A stretch of 64,000 nucleotides of DNA from the NCBI RefSeq assembly GCF_036014175.1, contig NZ_CP107917.1:6138001-6202000 (forward strand), read 5' to 3'. Each line of letters opens with the position of its first letter. Positions within the stretch are counted from its first letter, which is position 1. This document shows positions 47,995 through 56,771 of the stretch, one piece after another. Source of the stretch: Streptomyces sp. NBC_00443 (GTDB lineage: Bacteria; Actinomycetota; Actinomycetes; Streptomycetales; Streptomycetaceae). The translations under genes and the position numbers were made by a program. The notes under the pieces were generated by a model that was given only the letters and a program-made list of their open reading frames with translations, was not told the DNA's origin and searched no databases.

Positions 47995-48777
47995 CTAACG
48001 CCAGTGCACCGCCCCGCCCGCCGCAGGTGCCGTCGCCTCGATCTTCGCCCTGATCTCCCGCATCACCGCGACGATCCTCTCCTCATGTCCCGCCGACAGC
48101 CGTGCCACCGGCACCGAGCAGCTGATCGCGTCCTGGGCGGGGGAGTCGTAGCGCAGGGCGAAGCCGAAGCCGACGATGCCGGGGACGCCCTCCTCGCGGT
48201 CGATCGAGTAGCCGCGCGCCCGCACCTCGGCGAGGTCGGCGGCGAGGGAGTCCCGGTTGGTGTGGGTGCGGGCGGTGAGGGGCTCGTACGGGCCCTCGGG
48301 GAGGTCGTCGTCCGGGTGCTCGGCGAGCAGTGCCTTGCCCAGCGCTCCCGCGTGCGCGGGGAGCCGTCGCCCGACCCGGCTGATCGTCCGCAGGTACTCG
48401 TGCGACTCGCGCGTCGCCAGATACGCCACGTCCCGGCCGTCCAGCCGCGCCATGTGGATCGTCTCGCCCAGCGCCTGGGACGCCTCGTCGAGATACGGGC
48501 GTACGGCGCGCACGCGCGGGTCGGAGTCGAGGTAGCTGGTGCCGGTGAGCAGGGCGTGGATGCCGATGCCGTAGAGGGAGCCGGTGACGTCCGTGCGGAC
48601 CCAGCCGCGGGAGATCAGGGTCTGCAGCAGCGCGTACATGGAGCTGCGCGGCACGTCCAGCGCGTCGGCGAGCTCCTGGAGGCGGGCAGGGCGGTCGCCG
48701 CGCGCGGCGAGGAGCTCCAGCAGCTCCACCGTGCGCGCCGCGGACTTCACCTCGCGGACGCCACCTGTCTCTGACAT
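47995..48777 (-). CDS. IclR family transcriptional regulator
   Basis: A 260-residue regulator: winged helix (AARTVELLELLAARGDRPARLQELADALDVPRSSMYALLQTL) and IclR effector domain (GRRLPAHAGALGKALLAE, REEGVPGIVGFGFALR). It is divergent from kdgD-gudD and most likely controls them in response to glucarate or an intermediate; such IclR control of sugar-acid genes is common. Confidence 0.9.
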   Translation of the reverse strand: MSETGGVREVKSAARTVELLELLAARGDRPARLQELADALDVPRSSMYALLQTLISRGWVRTDVTGSLYGIGIHALLTGTSYLDSDPRVRAVRPYLDEASQALGETIHMARLDGRDVAYLATRESHEYLRTISRVGRRLPAHAGALGKALLAEHPDDDLPEGPYEPLTARTHTNRDSLAADLAEVRARGYSIDREEGVPGIVGFGFALRYDSPAQDAISCSVPVARLSAGHEERIVAVMREIRAKIEATAPAAGGAVHWR

Positions 48778-48833
48778 GGGGCGATGGTAATCGGAGCGCC
48801 TCGGATCGGCCTTGGCATTGACGGTCGGGGTTC

Positions 48834-48881
48834 GCGTATCTAACCTCTATTCTCATACGTGGATAACGTCTACATGGGGAG
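48834..48881 (+). promoter_or_regulatory. IclR-kdgD intergenic control region
   Basis: The 113-bp gap is unusually AT-rich at 48838-48870 (TATCTAACCTCTATTCTCAT). An imperfect palindrome, ATTCTCAT/ACGTGGAT, lies at 48849-48864. GGGGAG at 48876-48881 is the kdgD ribosome-binding site. Confidence 0.4.
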
Positions 48882-48890
48882 ATGGCAAAG

Positions 48891-49829
48891 GTGAGCCTCG
48901 ATACCGACACGACCCGGCGGCTGCGGGACGGCATGGCGCACGGCGTGCTGTCGTTCCCCCTCACGAGCTTCCACAGCGACGGCTCGCTGGACCCGGACGG
49001 CCTCCGCACCCATGTCGCCGCCCAGGTCGCCACCGAACCCGGCGCGGTCTTCCCCGCCTGCGGCACCGGCGAGTTCTTCTCGCTGGACGAGGACGAGTAC
49101 CGGCAGGTCGTGTCGATCGCCGTCGAGGAGGCGGGCGGACGGATGCCGGTCGTCGCCGGGGTCGGGTACGGCTGGGCGCAGGCCGCGCGGTTCGCGCGCA
49201 TCGCCGAGGAGGCCGGCGCCGACGCCCTCCTCGTCCTGCCGCACTACCTCGTCGCCGCCCCGCAGGACGGACTGGTCGCCCAGCTGGAGCGGATCGCCGC
49301 CCGCACCCGCCTCCCGCTCATCGCCTACCAGCGCGGCCAAGTCGCCTTCACCGCCGACTCGTTTCGGCGGATCGCCCGCATCCCGAACGTCATCGGCCTC
49401 AAGGACGGCCACAGCGACCTCGACCGGCTCCAGCGCCTCACCCTCGCCGCCCCTGAGGGCTTCCTCTTCTTCAACGGGGCCGCCACCGCCGAGATCCAGG
49501 CCCGCGCGTACGCCGCCGTCGGCGTCCCGGCCTACTCCTCCGCCGTCCACGCCTTCGCCCCCGAGATCGCGAACGCCTTCTTCGCCGCACTCCGGGCCGG
49601 CGAGCACGGCACCGCCGACAAGCTTCTGCGCGACTTCTACGTCCCGCTCGTCGAGCTCCGCGACCGGGTGCCCGGATACGCCGTGTCCCTGGTGAAGGCG
49701 GCGGCCCGGCTGCGCGGCCGCCCCGTCGGCCCCGTACGCGCCCCGCTCACCGACCCGTCAGCCGGTGACCTGGCCGACCTGCGCACTCTCCTCGCCACCG
49801 GACTCGACCTCGTAGGAGCCGCCCTGTGA
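48891..49829 (+). CDS. kdgD: 5-dehydro-4-deoxyglucarate dehydratase
   Basis: A 312-residue DHDPS-superfamily enzyme with the subgroup signature FPACGTGEFFSLDEDEY and Schiff-base Lys in VIGLKDGHSD. It decarboxylates and dehydrates 5-dehydro-4-deoxyglucarate to 2-oxoglutarate semialdehyde. GTG 48891 is 9 bp after GGGGAG; ATG 48882 directly abuts that site and is too close. Its stop overlaps the gudD start (GTGA). It sits under a divergent IclR gene. Confidence 0.92.
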   Translation: MSLDTDTTRRLRDGMAHGVLSFPLTSFHSDGSLDPDGLRTHVAAQVATEPGAVFPACGTGEFFSLDEDEYRQVVSIAVEEAGGRMPVVAGVGYGWAQAARFARIAEEAGADALLVLPHYLVAAPQDGLVAQLERIAARTRLPLIAYQRGQVAFTADSFRRIARIPNVIGLKDGHSDLDRLQRLTLAAPEGFLFFNGAATAEIQARAYAAVGVPAYSSAVHAFAPEIANAFFAALRAGEHGTADKLLRDFYVPLVELRDRVPGYAVSLVKAAARLRGRPVGPVRAPLTDPSAGDLADLRTLLATGLDLVGAAL

Positions 49830-51115
49830 ACCTCACGATCACCGACGTCCGCCTGACGCCCATCCTGGTCGCCGATCCACCGCTGCTGAACACCCAGGGC
49901 GTCCACCAGCCGTACACGGCCCGCCTGATCGTGGAGGTCGTGACGGCCGACGGGATCACGGGGGTCGGCGAGACGTACGGCGACACCAAGTACCTGGAGC
50001 TCGCCACACTGTTCGCGCAGAAACTGCTCGGCCGTCAAGTAAGCGATCTCAACGGGCTGTTCGTCGTCGCGGACGAGGTGGCCGTCGACCGGTCCCGGGT
50101 GTCCGGACAGGTCGATGTCGGCGGGCTGCGCGGTGTCCAGACCGCCGACAAGCTGCGGCTGTCCGTCGTCTCCGGCTTCGAGGTCGCCTGCCTCGACGCC
50201 CTCGGCAAGGCACTCGGGCTGCCCGTGCACACGCTGCTCGGCGGCAAGGTGCGGGACACGGTCGAGTACAGCGCCTACCTCTTCTACAAGTGGGCCGATC
50301 ATCCGGCCGGCGTCGCGGCCGAGAAGGACGACTGGGGCGCCGCCGTCGACCCGGCCGGGGTGGTCGAGCAGGCGCGGACGTTCACGGAGCGGTACGGGTT
50401 CACCTCCTTCAAACTCAAGGGCGGCGTCTTCCCTCCGGACGAGGAGATCGCCGCCGTACGGGCGCTCGCGGAGGCCTTTCCCGGGCACCCCCTGCGCCTC
50501 GACCCCAACGGGGCCTGGTCCGTGGAAACCTCGCTGAAGGTGGCACGGGAGCTGGGGGACGTCCTGGAGTACCTGGAGGATCCGACGCTGGGTACCGCCG
50601 GGATGGCGGAGGTCGCCGCGCGGAGCGGGGTGCCGCTGGCGACGAACATGTGCGTGACGACGTTCGCGGAGATCAAGGAGGCCTTCACCAAGGACGCCGT
50701 GCAGGTCGTGCTCTCCGACCACCACTACTGGGGTGGGCTGCGCAACACCCAGCAACTGGCGGCGATCTGCCGCACCTTCGGCGTCGGGGTGTCCATGCAC
50801 TCCAACACCCACCTGGGCATCTCCCTGGCCGCGATGACCCACGTGGCGTCGACCGTCCCGAACCTCCACCACGCCTGCGACTCCCACTACCCCTGGCAGT
50901 CCGAGGACGTCCTCACCGAGCGCCTCACCTTCGAGGGCGGCAAGGTCGCCGTGTCGGACGCGCCCGGCCTGGGCGTCGAACTGGACCGCGACCGGCTCGC
51001 GGAGCTGCACCGGCGGTGGCTGGATGACGACGGCTCGCTGCGGGACCGCGACGACGCGGCCGCCATGCGGGTCGCCGAGCCCGGCTGGGTCACGCCGTCG
51101 GTGCCGCGCTGGTAG
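49826..51115 (+). CDS. gudD: Glucarate dehydratase (enolase superfamily)
   Basis: A 429-residue enolase-superfamily enzyme: KLKGG (catalytic Lys pair), LRLDPNGAWS (metal Asp), LSDHHYWGG and MHSNTHLGISL (catalytic His region), as in GudD. It dehydrates D-glucarate to 5-dehydro-4-deoxyglucarate, the substrate of the upstream KdgD. The two genes overlap by 4 bp. The following dehydrogenase step is not encoded nearby. Confidence 0.93.
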   Translation: MNLTITDVRLTPILVADPPLLNTQGVHQPYTARLIVEVVTADGITGVGETYGDTKYLELATLFAQKLLGRQVSDLNGLFVVADEVAVDRSRVSGQVDVGGLRGVQTADKLRLSVVSGFEVACLDALGKALGLPVHTLLGGKVRDTVEYSAYLFYKWADHPAGVAAEKDDWGAAVDPAGVVEQARTFTERYGFTSFKLKGGVFPPDEEIAAVRALAEAFPGHPLRLDPNGAWSVETSLKVARELGDVLEYLEDPTLGTAGMAEVAARSGVPLATNMCVTTFAEIKEAFTKDAVQVVLSDHHYWGGLRNTQQLAAICRTFGVGVSMHSNTHLGISLAAMTHVASTVPNLHHACDSHYPWQSEDVLTERLTFEGGKVAVSDAPGLGVELDRDRLAELHRRWLDDDGSLRDRDDAAAMRVAEPGWVTPSVPRW

Positions 51116-51191
51116 CGCCTCGCTGACCCCCTCGGTGAGGTCGTTCACCAGCGGCGCGGGAGAAGGCACAGGAGGGGCGCGGAAGGAGCGC

Positions 51192-51238
51192 GGGAGGGGC
51201 GCGGGACGGGACCGGGAGGGGCTCGGGAGGGGCTTGGG
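51192..51238 (+). promoter_or_regulatory. G-quadruplex-prone tract
   Basis: At least eight runs of three or four G with 1-3 nt loops, e.g. GGGGCGCGGGACGGGACC, lie in the gap between gudD and the PfkB gene on the coding strand. Confidence 0.6.
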
Positions 51239-51265
51239 CAAGATCGCGGTGGCGTTGTCAGTGGT

Positions 51266-51294
51266 GTGGTGCAGACTGGCCAGATCAGCACCAC
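51266..51294. promoter_or_regulatory. Inverted repeat before the PfkB kinase gene
   Basis: GTGGTGC (51266-51272) and GCACCAC (51288-51294) are exact arms with CTGGCCAG in the spacer. It lies 16 bp before GTG 51310 and could be an operator. Confidence 0.45.
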
Positions 51295-51309
51295 GTCAGG
51301 GAGCGCACC

Positions 51310-52467
51310 GTGACCACGCCCACCGCGCCGACCGGAAAGGGAGCCTCGCCCCAGAGGCCGTCGTCCAGAGCAGGGGAGCCGTATCGCCGGGCCCACGTCG
51401 ACCCCCTCGTCGGTCTGCGCACGGCCGCCGACCCGCCGTGGGACGTGTATCTCACGGGCACGGTCTTCCTCGACATCATCTTCACCGGCCTCGACTCCGC
51501 CCCGGTGCGCGGTACGGAGTCCTGGGCGCGCGGGATGGGTTCGAGCCCCGGCGGCGTGGCGAACATGGCCACCGCCCTGGCCCGCCTCGGCCTGAAGACG
51601 TCGCTCGCGGCGGCCTTCGGCGACGACCACTACGGCGAGTACTGCTGGGACGCGCTGGAGCACGGCGAGGGCATCGACCTCTCGCCGTCGCGCACGGTGC
51701 CGGGCTGGCACTCGCCGGTGACGGTCTCGATGGCGTACGAGGGGGAGCGCACGATGGTCTCCCACGGCCACGAGCCGCCGCCGGAGGAGCCGGCGCCGGA
51801 CTGCCCGCCCCGTGCGCGGGCCGCCGTGGCCTCCCTGGTGCCGGGCACGCGCGCACCCTGGATCGCGCAGGCCGCGCGCAAGGGTGCCCGGATCTTCGCC
51901 GACGTGGGCTGGGACGACACGGGGGAGTGGGACCTGGCGGGGCTGGCCGACCTGGAGCACTGCGAGGCGTTCCTGCCGAACGCGCAGGAGGCCATGCGGT
52001 ACACCGGCGCCGACTGCCCGCGCGAGGCGGCCCACGCCCTGACCGAGCACGTCCCGGTCGCGGTGGTCACCCTCGGCGCGGAGGGCGCGTACGCGGTGGA
52101 CAGCGGGACCGGGGAGACGGCCGTCGTCCCCGCGATCGCCGTGGAGGCCCTGGACCCGACCGGCGCCGGTGACGTCTTCGTGGCCGGCTTCGTCGCCGGC
52201 ACCCTGGCCGACTGGCCGCTGGCCGACCGGCTGGCCTTCGCGGGCCTCACCGCCGCCCTGTCCGTCCAGGAGTTCGGCGGCTCCCTGTCGGCCCCCGGCT
52301 GGGCCGAGATCGGCGCCTGGTGGCGCCAGGTCCAGTCCCTCGACCGGCAGGACCCCGAGGCCCTGCGCCGGTACGCGTTCCTGGCGGACCTGGTGCCGCA
52401 GGAGCAGGGGAGGCCCTGGCCGCTGCGGCGGGCGGTACCGACGATCGGGTTCCGCCGGTCGGCGTGA
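51310..52467 (+). CDS. PfkB-family carbohydrate kinase
   Basis: A 385-residue ribokinase-fold kinase. GSSPGGVANMATALARLGL (substrate-binding) and DPTGAGDVFVAGF (ATP/anion hole with catalytic Asp) are clear. There is a ~45-residue N-terminal extension. The substrate is unknown (sugar or nucleoside). It has its own likely control region and is not needed for glucarate breakdown. GTG 51310 has AGGGAG upstream. Confidence 0.88.
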   Translation: MTTPTAPTGKGASPQRPSSRAGEPYRRAHVDPLVGLRTAADPPWDVYLTGTVFLDIIFTGLDSAPVRGTESWARGMGSSPGGVANMATALARLGLKTSLAAAFGDDHYGEYCWDALEHGEGIDLSPSRTVPGWHSPVTVSMAYEGERTMVSHGHEPPPEEPAPDCPPRARAAVASLVPGTRAPWIAQAARKGARIFADVGWDDTGEWDLAGLADLEHCEAFLPNAQEAMRYTGADCPREAAHALTEHVPVAVVTLGAEGAYAVDSGTGETAVVPAIAVEALDPTGAGDVFVAGFVAGTLADWPLADRLAFAGLTAALSVQEFGGSLSAPGWAEIGAWWRQVQSLDRQDPEALRRYAFLADLVPQEQGRPWPLRRAVPTIGFRRSA

Positions 52468-52533
52468 CGACCCGGACCGACGACGACTCGGACCGACGCC
52501 GCCTCCCGCGGGTGGGTCCCTCCAGCGGCCGGG

Positions 52534-53337
52534 TCAGCTGGGCGTGGCCGGCGTGAGCACCACGAAGTCGGCGTTCGACGGGTCCACGCACACCGCCAGC
52601 CGGCCGACGCCCTCCGCGTCCTCCGGTCCCATCTGCACACTGCCGCCGTTCTCAGTGACCTTGGCGACCGCGGCGTCGCAGTCGGTGACGTTGAAGACCG
52701 GGTGCCAGTACGGCCGCCCGCCCGCCAGTACGAGGTTCTCCACGGGGAGCTCCATCAGGCCGCCCTGCATGCGCTCCTCGGGCTGCCCGGCCGGGGTGAT
52801 GAGGGTGTACGCGCCGCCCCCGCCGCCCGGCATCGGCATGTCGCTGAACTGCCAGCCGAAGACACCGCTGTAGAACTCCTTCGCGCCCGCAGCGTCGGTC
52901 GTGTACAGCTCCGTCCACGACAGCGAACCCGTCTCGTCCGCCAGCTCGAAGCCCGAGTTCTTCCCCGGCTGCCAGACGGCGAACTGGCCGCCCAGCGGGT
53001 CGTCGTACTGCGCCATCCGTCCCCAGTCGTCGAGATCCCGCGGCGGCACCCGCACCGTGCCGCCCGCGCGCTCCACGGCCTGCGTCGTGGCGTCAGCGTC
53101 GGTGACGGTGTAGTAGATCATCCAGGCCGAGCGGGCGCCCTCCTCGGTGAGCTTGCCGAGCCCGGCGACGGTCTTGCCGTCCTTCTTGAACATCCCGCCT
53201 TCCATGTCGCCGCCGTCGCCCATGGACTCGTACTCCCAGCCGAGCACCGCGCCGTAGAAGGCCGCGGCGGCCCGGACGTCACGGGCGCCGAGGTCGAGCC
53301 AGCAGGGGGAGCCGGGCGCGAGGTCAGTGGTGATCAT
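52534..53337 (-). CDS. Two-domain VOC family protein
   Basis: A 267-residue protein with two glyoxalase/bleomycin-resistance-like domains: GSPCWLDLGARDVRAAAAFYGAVLGWEY and GSLSWTELYTTDAAGAKEFYSGVFGWQF begin each half. Similar tandem VOC proteins are annotated as hydroxylases or resistance proteins, but the function here is unknown. It is divergent from the NTF2-like gene. Confidence 0.88.
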   Translation of the reverse strand: MITTDLAPGSPCWLDLGARDVRAAAAFYGAVLGWEYESMGDGGDMEGGMFKKDGKTVAGLGKLTEEGARSAWMIYYTVTDADATTQAVERAGGTVRVPPRDLDDWGRMAQYDDPLGGQFAVWQPGKNSGFELADETGSLSWTELYTTDAAGAKEFYSGVFGWQFSDMPMPGGGGGAYTLITPAGQPEERMQGGLMELPVENLVLAGGRPYWHPVFNVTDCDAAVAKVTENGGSVQMGPEDAEGVGRLAVCVDPSNADFVVLTPATPS

Positions 53338-53437
53338 GACGAGTCCCTTCGCAGATCCGCTATGACCTCAGCGTGACACCCGGCACTGACAACCGCCCGT
53401 CGTGGCGCGACGGGGTGCCGTGCCCGCCGGCTCTGGT

Positions 53438-53443
53438 TACGAT
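53438..53443 (+). promoter_or_regulatory. -10 element, leaderless NTF2-like gene
   Basis: TACGAT ends 6 bp before the ATG at 53450, so the transcript is probably leaderless. Confidence 0.4.
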
Positions 53444-53449
53444 CCGGCC

Positions 53450-53839
53450 ATGAGGGACGACGAGCCTCACGACCGACAGGGCCTCGCCGCCGTCGCGCAC
53501 GACTGGGCGGCGGCGATGGTCTCCAACGACCCCGGGCGGATCGCGGACTTCATGGCCGACGACTGGGCCATCGTCTCCGGGTCGGGCATCTCGACCAGGG
53601 AGCAGTTTCTGTCGTTCGTCGAGTCCGGCGAGCTGACCCACTCGTCGTTCCGACTCGTCGGCGAGCCCAGGATCCGTATGCACGGCGACTCGGCGGTCGT
53701 GACGGCACGCATCACGAACACCGCCCACTACAAGGGTGAGCGCTTCGACGCCGACGAATGGACGACCGACGTCTTCGTACGGCGGGACGACCGATGGCGC
53801 TGCGTGCTCAGCCACATCACCCCGGCGGCCCGGACCTGA
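53450..53839 (+). CDS. NTF2-like (DUF4440-type) protein
   Basis: A 129-residue NTF2-fold protein: AVAHDWAAAMVSNDPGRIADFMADDWAIVSGSGISTREQFLSFV and TTDVFVRRDDRWRCVLSHIT. Family members are ketosteroid-isomerase-like or binding proteins; no active-site assignment is possible. ATG 53450 fits the family start and a close -10. Confidence 0.82.
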   Translation: MRDDEPHDRQGLAAVAHDWAAAMVSNDPGRIADFMADDWAIVSGSGISTREQFLSFVESGELTHSSFRLVGEPRIRMHGDSAVVTARITNTAHYKGERFDADEWTTDVFVRRDDRWRCVLSHITPAART

Positions 53840-53885
53840 ACTCCCGGGAGACCGAGGGCCACCTGAGACTGCCGGTCCCTGAATC

Positions 53886-54239
53886 TCAGCCCGCCGTAAC
53901 CGTCGTACGCACCGCCCCGTCCGGCCCCGCCACCAGCACCGGCGTCTGCGGTCCGCCGAGGTCCCGTACCGCCGCGCGGTCCTCGTCCGAGGCGCCCTCG
54001 GCGTCCGTCACGACCGCCGCCGCCTCCAGCGACTTCGCCCCCGACGCCACCGCCATCGCCACCGCCGTGCGCAGCGCGCTCAGCTTCAGGGAGTCCAGGG
54101 CGACCGTCCCGGCGACATACGTACGGCCGGTCTCGTCCCGTACGGCCGCACCCTCGGGCACTCCGTTGCGGGCCCGCGCGGAACGGGCCAGGGTGACGAT
54201 CTTGCGGTCCTCGGGGTCGAGCGCGCTGTTGTCGGTCAT
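53886..54239 (-). CDS. Cytidine deaminase-like protein lacking the zinc site
   Basis: A 117-residue protein with a CDA-like core (KIVTLARSARARNGVPEGAAVRDETGRTYVAGTVALDSLKLSALRTAVAMAVASGA). The HAE and PCxxC zinc motifs of active deaminases are absent, so it is probably not catalytic. A homologous small protein lies between the hlyC-like gene and era in mycobacteria. It is on the same strand as the hlyC-ybeY-phoH block but separated from it by a regulator, an MFS gene and MmcQ. Confidence 0.75.
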   Translation of the reverse strand: MTDNSALDPEDRKIVTLARSARARNGVPEGAAVRDETGRTYVAGTVALDSLKLSALRTAVAMAVASGAKSLEAAAVVTDAEGASDEDRAAVRDLGGPQTPVLVAGPDGAVRTTVTAG

Positions 54240-54267
54240 GACCTGAGCATACGTAGCGGCGCCCGCG

Positions 54268-55152
54268 CTAACCGGCCACGGGGTACATGGCCCCGCGCCG
54301 CCCCTCCGGGGAGGCCAGCCACTCCAGCTTCGACGCCGTGTTCGCCTCGTCCAGCGGCGTGTGCAGGACGATCGACAGGTCGGGCCGCACCGGCATCTGC
54401 ATCACGCTCGACTCCATGCACAGCAGCCCGACGAGCGGATGGTCCAGCTCCTTGCGGATCTGCCCGGCGTCCTCGATGTCCCGCCGCTCCCACAGCGCGG
54501 TGAACTCCGGGCTGGACGCCTTCGCCTCGGCCAGCACGGACTGGAAGCCCTCGTCGTCGGGAGAGCCCGAGCACACCGCACGGAACTGCGCCACGACCGT
54601 ACGGGCGTTCTGCTCCCAACTCCTCGAACGCGACCGGTACATCGGGTCCGTGAAGAAGTCGATCAGGCAGTTCCACCGCTTGCCGGGCCGCATCCCGAGC
54701 ACGTTCGCAGCGGCGTCGTTGTAGAGCACGCCGTTGTAGTACCGGTCCATGATGTGCGCCGGATACGGCATCCACGCGTCGATCAGCCGCCGCAGCCCGT
54801 CGCACATGTCCCGCTTCTCGGGCGCCACTTCGGGGGCCGGCGGGTTCAGCCCGGCCAGCAGATACAGATGCCGGCGCTCGGCGTTGCTCAGCCGCAGCAC
54901 CCGGCCCACCGAGTCCAGCACCTGCGGCGACACGGAGATGTCCCGCCCCTGCTCCAGCCACTGGTACCAGGAGGCGCCCACTCCGGCGAGCACGGCGACC
55001 TCCTCGCGCCGCAGCCCCGGCGTACGGCGCCGCGCCCCACCGTCCGGCAGTCCCGCCTCGCCCGGTGTCACCCGGGCCCGCCTGCTCATCAGGAACTCGC
55101 GCAGCTCGCGCCGCCGATGACTCTTCAGCGCGCTCCCGGACACGTCGGACAC
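54268..55152 (-). CDS. XRE-type regulator with MmyB-like ligand domain
   Basis: A 294-residue regulator. The N-terminal HTH (RKTPGLRREEVAVLAGVGASWYQWLEQGRDI type, ~38-75) is followed by a PAS-like MmyB domain (WMPYPAHIMDRYYNGVLYNDAAANVLG). Members sense small hydrophobic ligands. It is divergent from an MFS gene with a perfect palindrome between them, so it probably represses itself and the exporter. Confidence 0.9.
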   Translation of the reverse strand: MSDVSGSALKSHRRRELREFLMSRRARVTPGEAGLPDGGARRRTPGLRREEVAVLAGVGASWYQWLEQGRDISVSPQVLDSVGRVLRLSNAERRHLYLLAGLNPPAPEVAPEKRDMCDGLRRLIDAWMPYPAHIMDRYYNGVLYNDAAANVLGMRPGKRWNCLIDFFTDPMYRSRSRSWEQNARTVVAQFRAVCSGSPDDEGFQSVLAEAKASSPEFTALWERRDIEDAGQIRKELDHPLVGLLCMESSVMQMPVRPDLSIVLHTPLDEANTASKLEWLASPEGRRGAMYPVAG

Positions 55153-55176
55153 GTGCGGATCCCCCTCATCCCGGTG

Positions 55177-55197
55177 GCTGGTGGTGCCACCACCAGC
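55177..55197. promoter_or_regulatory. Perfect 10-bp inverted repeat, regulator/MFS operator
   Basis: GCTGGTGGTG (55177-55186) and CACCACCAGC (55188-55197) around one C. It lies 25 bp from the regulator start and before the MFS gene, a typical autoregulatory operator position. Confidence 0.65.
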
Positions 55198-55246
55198 ACA
55201 ACTTCCCGCTCCCCACGACTATTCCGGTGCCCGCAGGCTCTTGCCC

Positions 55247-56771
55247 ATGGCGATCGACACCACCAATCCCCCTGCCACTCCCACCCCACCGCTCGGCACC
55301 CCCGGTCCCCCGGATGTCGACGCGCGACAAACTCGTCCTGTTCGTCCTGTGCGCCGCCCAGTTCATGGTCGCGCTCGACTTCTCCGTCCTGAACGTCGCC
55401 CTCCCCGTCCTCGGCGCCGACCTCGGCATGAGCCCCTCGGCGCTGCAGTGGGCGGTGACGGCGTTCGCGTTGCCGTCCGGCGGATTCCTGCTCCTCTTCG
55501 GCCGCATCGGCGACCTGTACGGCCGCCGCAAGCTGTTCCTCACCGGACTCGCCCTGTTCGCCGCGGCCTCGGTGCTCGCGACGTTCGCCTGGGACCCGGC
55601 GTCGTTCCTCGCGGGACGCGCCCTGCAGGGCCTCGGCGCCGCGGTCATCGTCCCGACGGGCATGTCCCTGCTGACCACCACCTTCGCCGAGGGCCCCGCC
55701 CGGGACCGAGCGCTCGGCATCTCCGGGACGCTGATGTCCCTCGGCTTCACCATCGGCGTGGTCGCGGGCGGCGTCCTGACCGACGCGCTCGGCTGGCGCT
55801 CCACGATGGGCCTGCTCGCCGTCTTCGCCCTGGTCGTGCTGCCGCTGGCGCCCGGCCTGCTGCCCGAGTCCCTCCCCCATAGCCTCAAGGGCATGGGTGG
55901 TGCCCCCATCCCGGACCGCCCGCACCTGGACGTGCCCGGCGCCATCACCGTCACCGGCGGACTGCTGTCCCTGATCTACGCCCTGACGACGGCTGCCGAC
56001 GACGGCTTCGCCCGCGCCGACGTCATCGCGACCCTGATCGCGGGCCTCGCGCTCCTGGCGGCCTTCGCGGTCGTCGAGTCCCGCACCGAGTCACCGCTGG
56101 TCTCCCTGCCCATGCTGCGCCGCCGCACGGTGGCGTGGGGCAACCTGGGCGGACTGGTCACCTTCTCGATGATGTCGACGGTGGTCTTCGTCCTCACCCT
56201 GTACCTGCAGGAAGTGCTCGGTCTGTCGGCCTGGGAGACGGGCCTGGTCTTCGGTGTGCAGGGCGTCATGTCGGTGATCGCCGGGTCGCTCACGCCGAGG
56301 TTCATCAGCCGTCTCGGCGCGCGCCGCGTCCTGGTCGCCTCGCTCGCCGGCCAGGGCGCCTTCGGTGTCGCCCTGCTGTTCCTGAACGCGCACGCCTGGT
56401 CCGTCTGGCTCGTCACGGCCGCCGTCTCGCTGGCGAGCATGTTCCACCTGGGCGCGATCATCTCCTACGGCCTGACCGTGACCTCCGGCGTCCCCGACGA
56501 GGAGCAGGGTCTGGCCACCGGCCTGGTCACCTCGACCCAGCAGGTCGGCATCACGATCGGCATCCCGCTGCTGGGTGTCCTCGCGACGACCTCCGGTGAC
56601 CTGCTCGCCGGCACCCGTACGGTCCTGGCGCTCGACGCGGCGATCGTCCTGACCGCCGCGGCCCTGATCGCCGTCGGCCTGCGGACCGGGCGCACGGCCG
56701 GATCAACAAAGAGCGGCTCGGGGGCGAACGGCTCAGGGGCGGTCGAGGCGGAGCCGGTCGGCTCTCGGTAG
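55247..56771 (+). CDS. MFS drug-efflux-type transporter (N-terminal frame uncertain)
   Basis: A DHA2-like exporter with about 14 TM helices: LVLFVLCAAQFMVALDFSVLNVALP, FGRIGDLYGRRKLFLTG (motif A) and RALQGLGAAVIVPTGMSLL (motif C-like). The main frame can start at ATG 55314 (MSTRDKLVLF), but this has no ribosome-binding site. A second frame from ATG 55247 reads MAIDTTNPPATPTPPLGTPG and PPDVDAR, then would need one extra base near 55330 to run into DKLVLF. Either the start is 55314 or a base is missing. It is probably controlled by the divergent MmyB-type regulator. Confidence 0.82.
55872..55910. repeat. Short palindromic repeat in the MFS gene
   Basis: CTCCCCCATAGCC and GGCATGGGTGG with GTGCCCCCAT form a hairpin whose CTCCCCCA and CCCCCATC ends resemble the element at 41436-41478. 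It stays in frame (LPHSLKGMGGAPI) in the central cytoplasmic loop. Confidence 0.45.

Noticed and set aside
51145..52050. Minus-strand frames opposite the PfkB kinase gene
   Set aside because: Antisense shadows; the plus strand has clear PfkB motifs.
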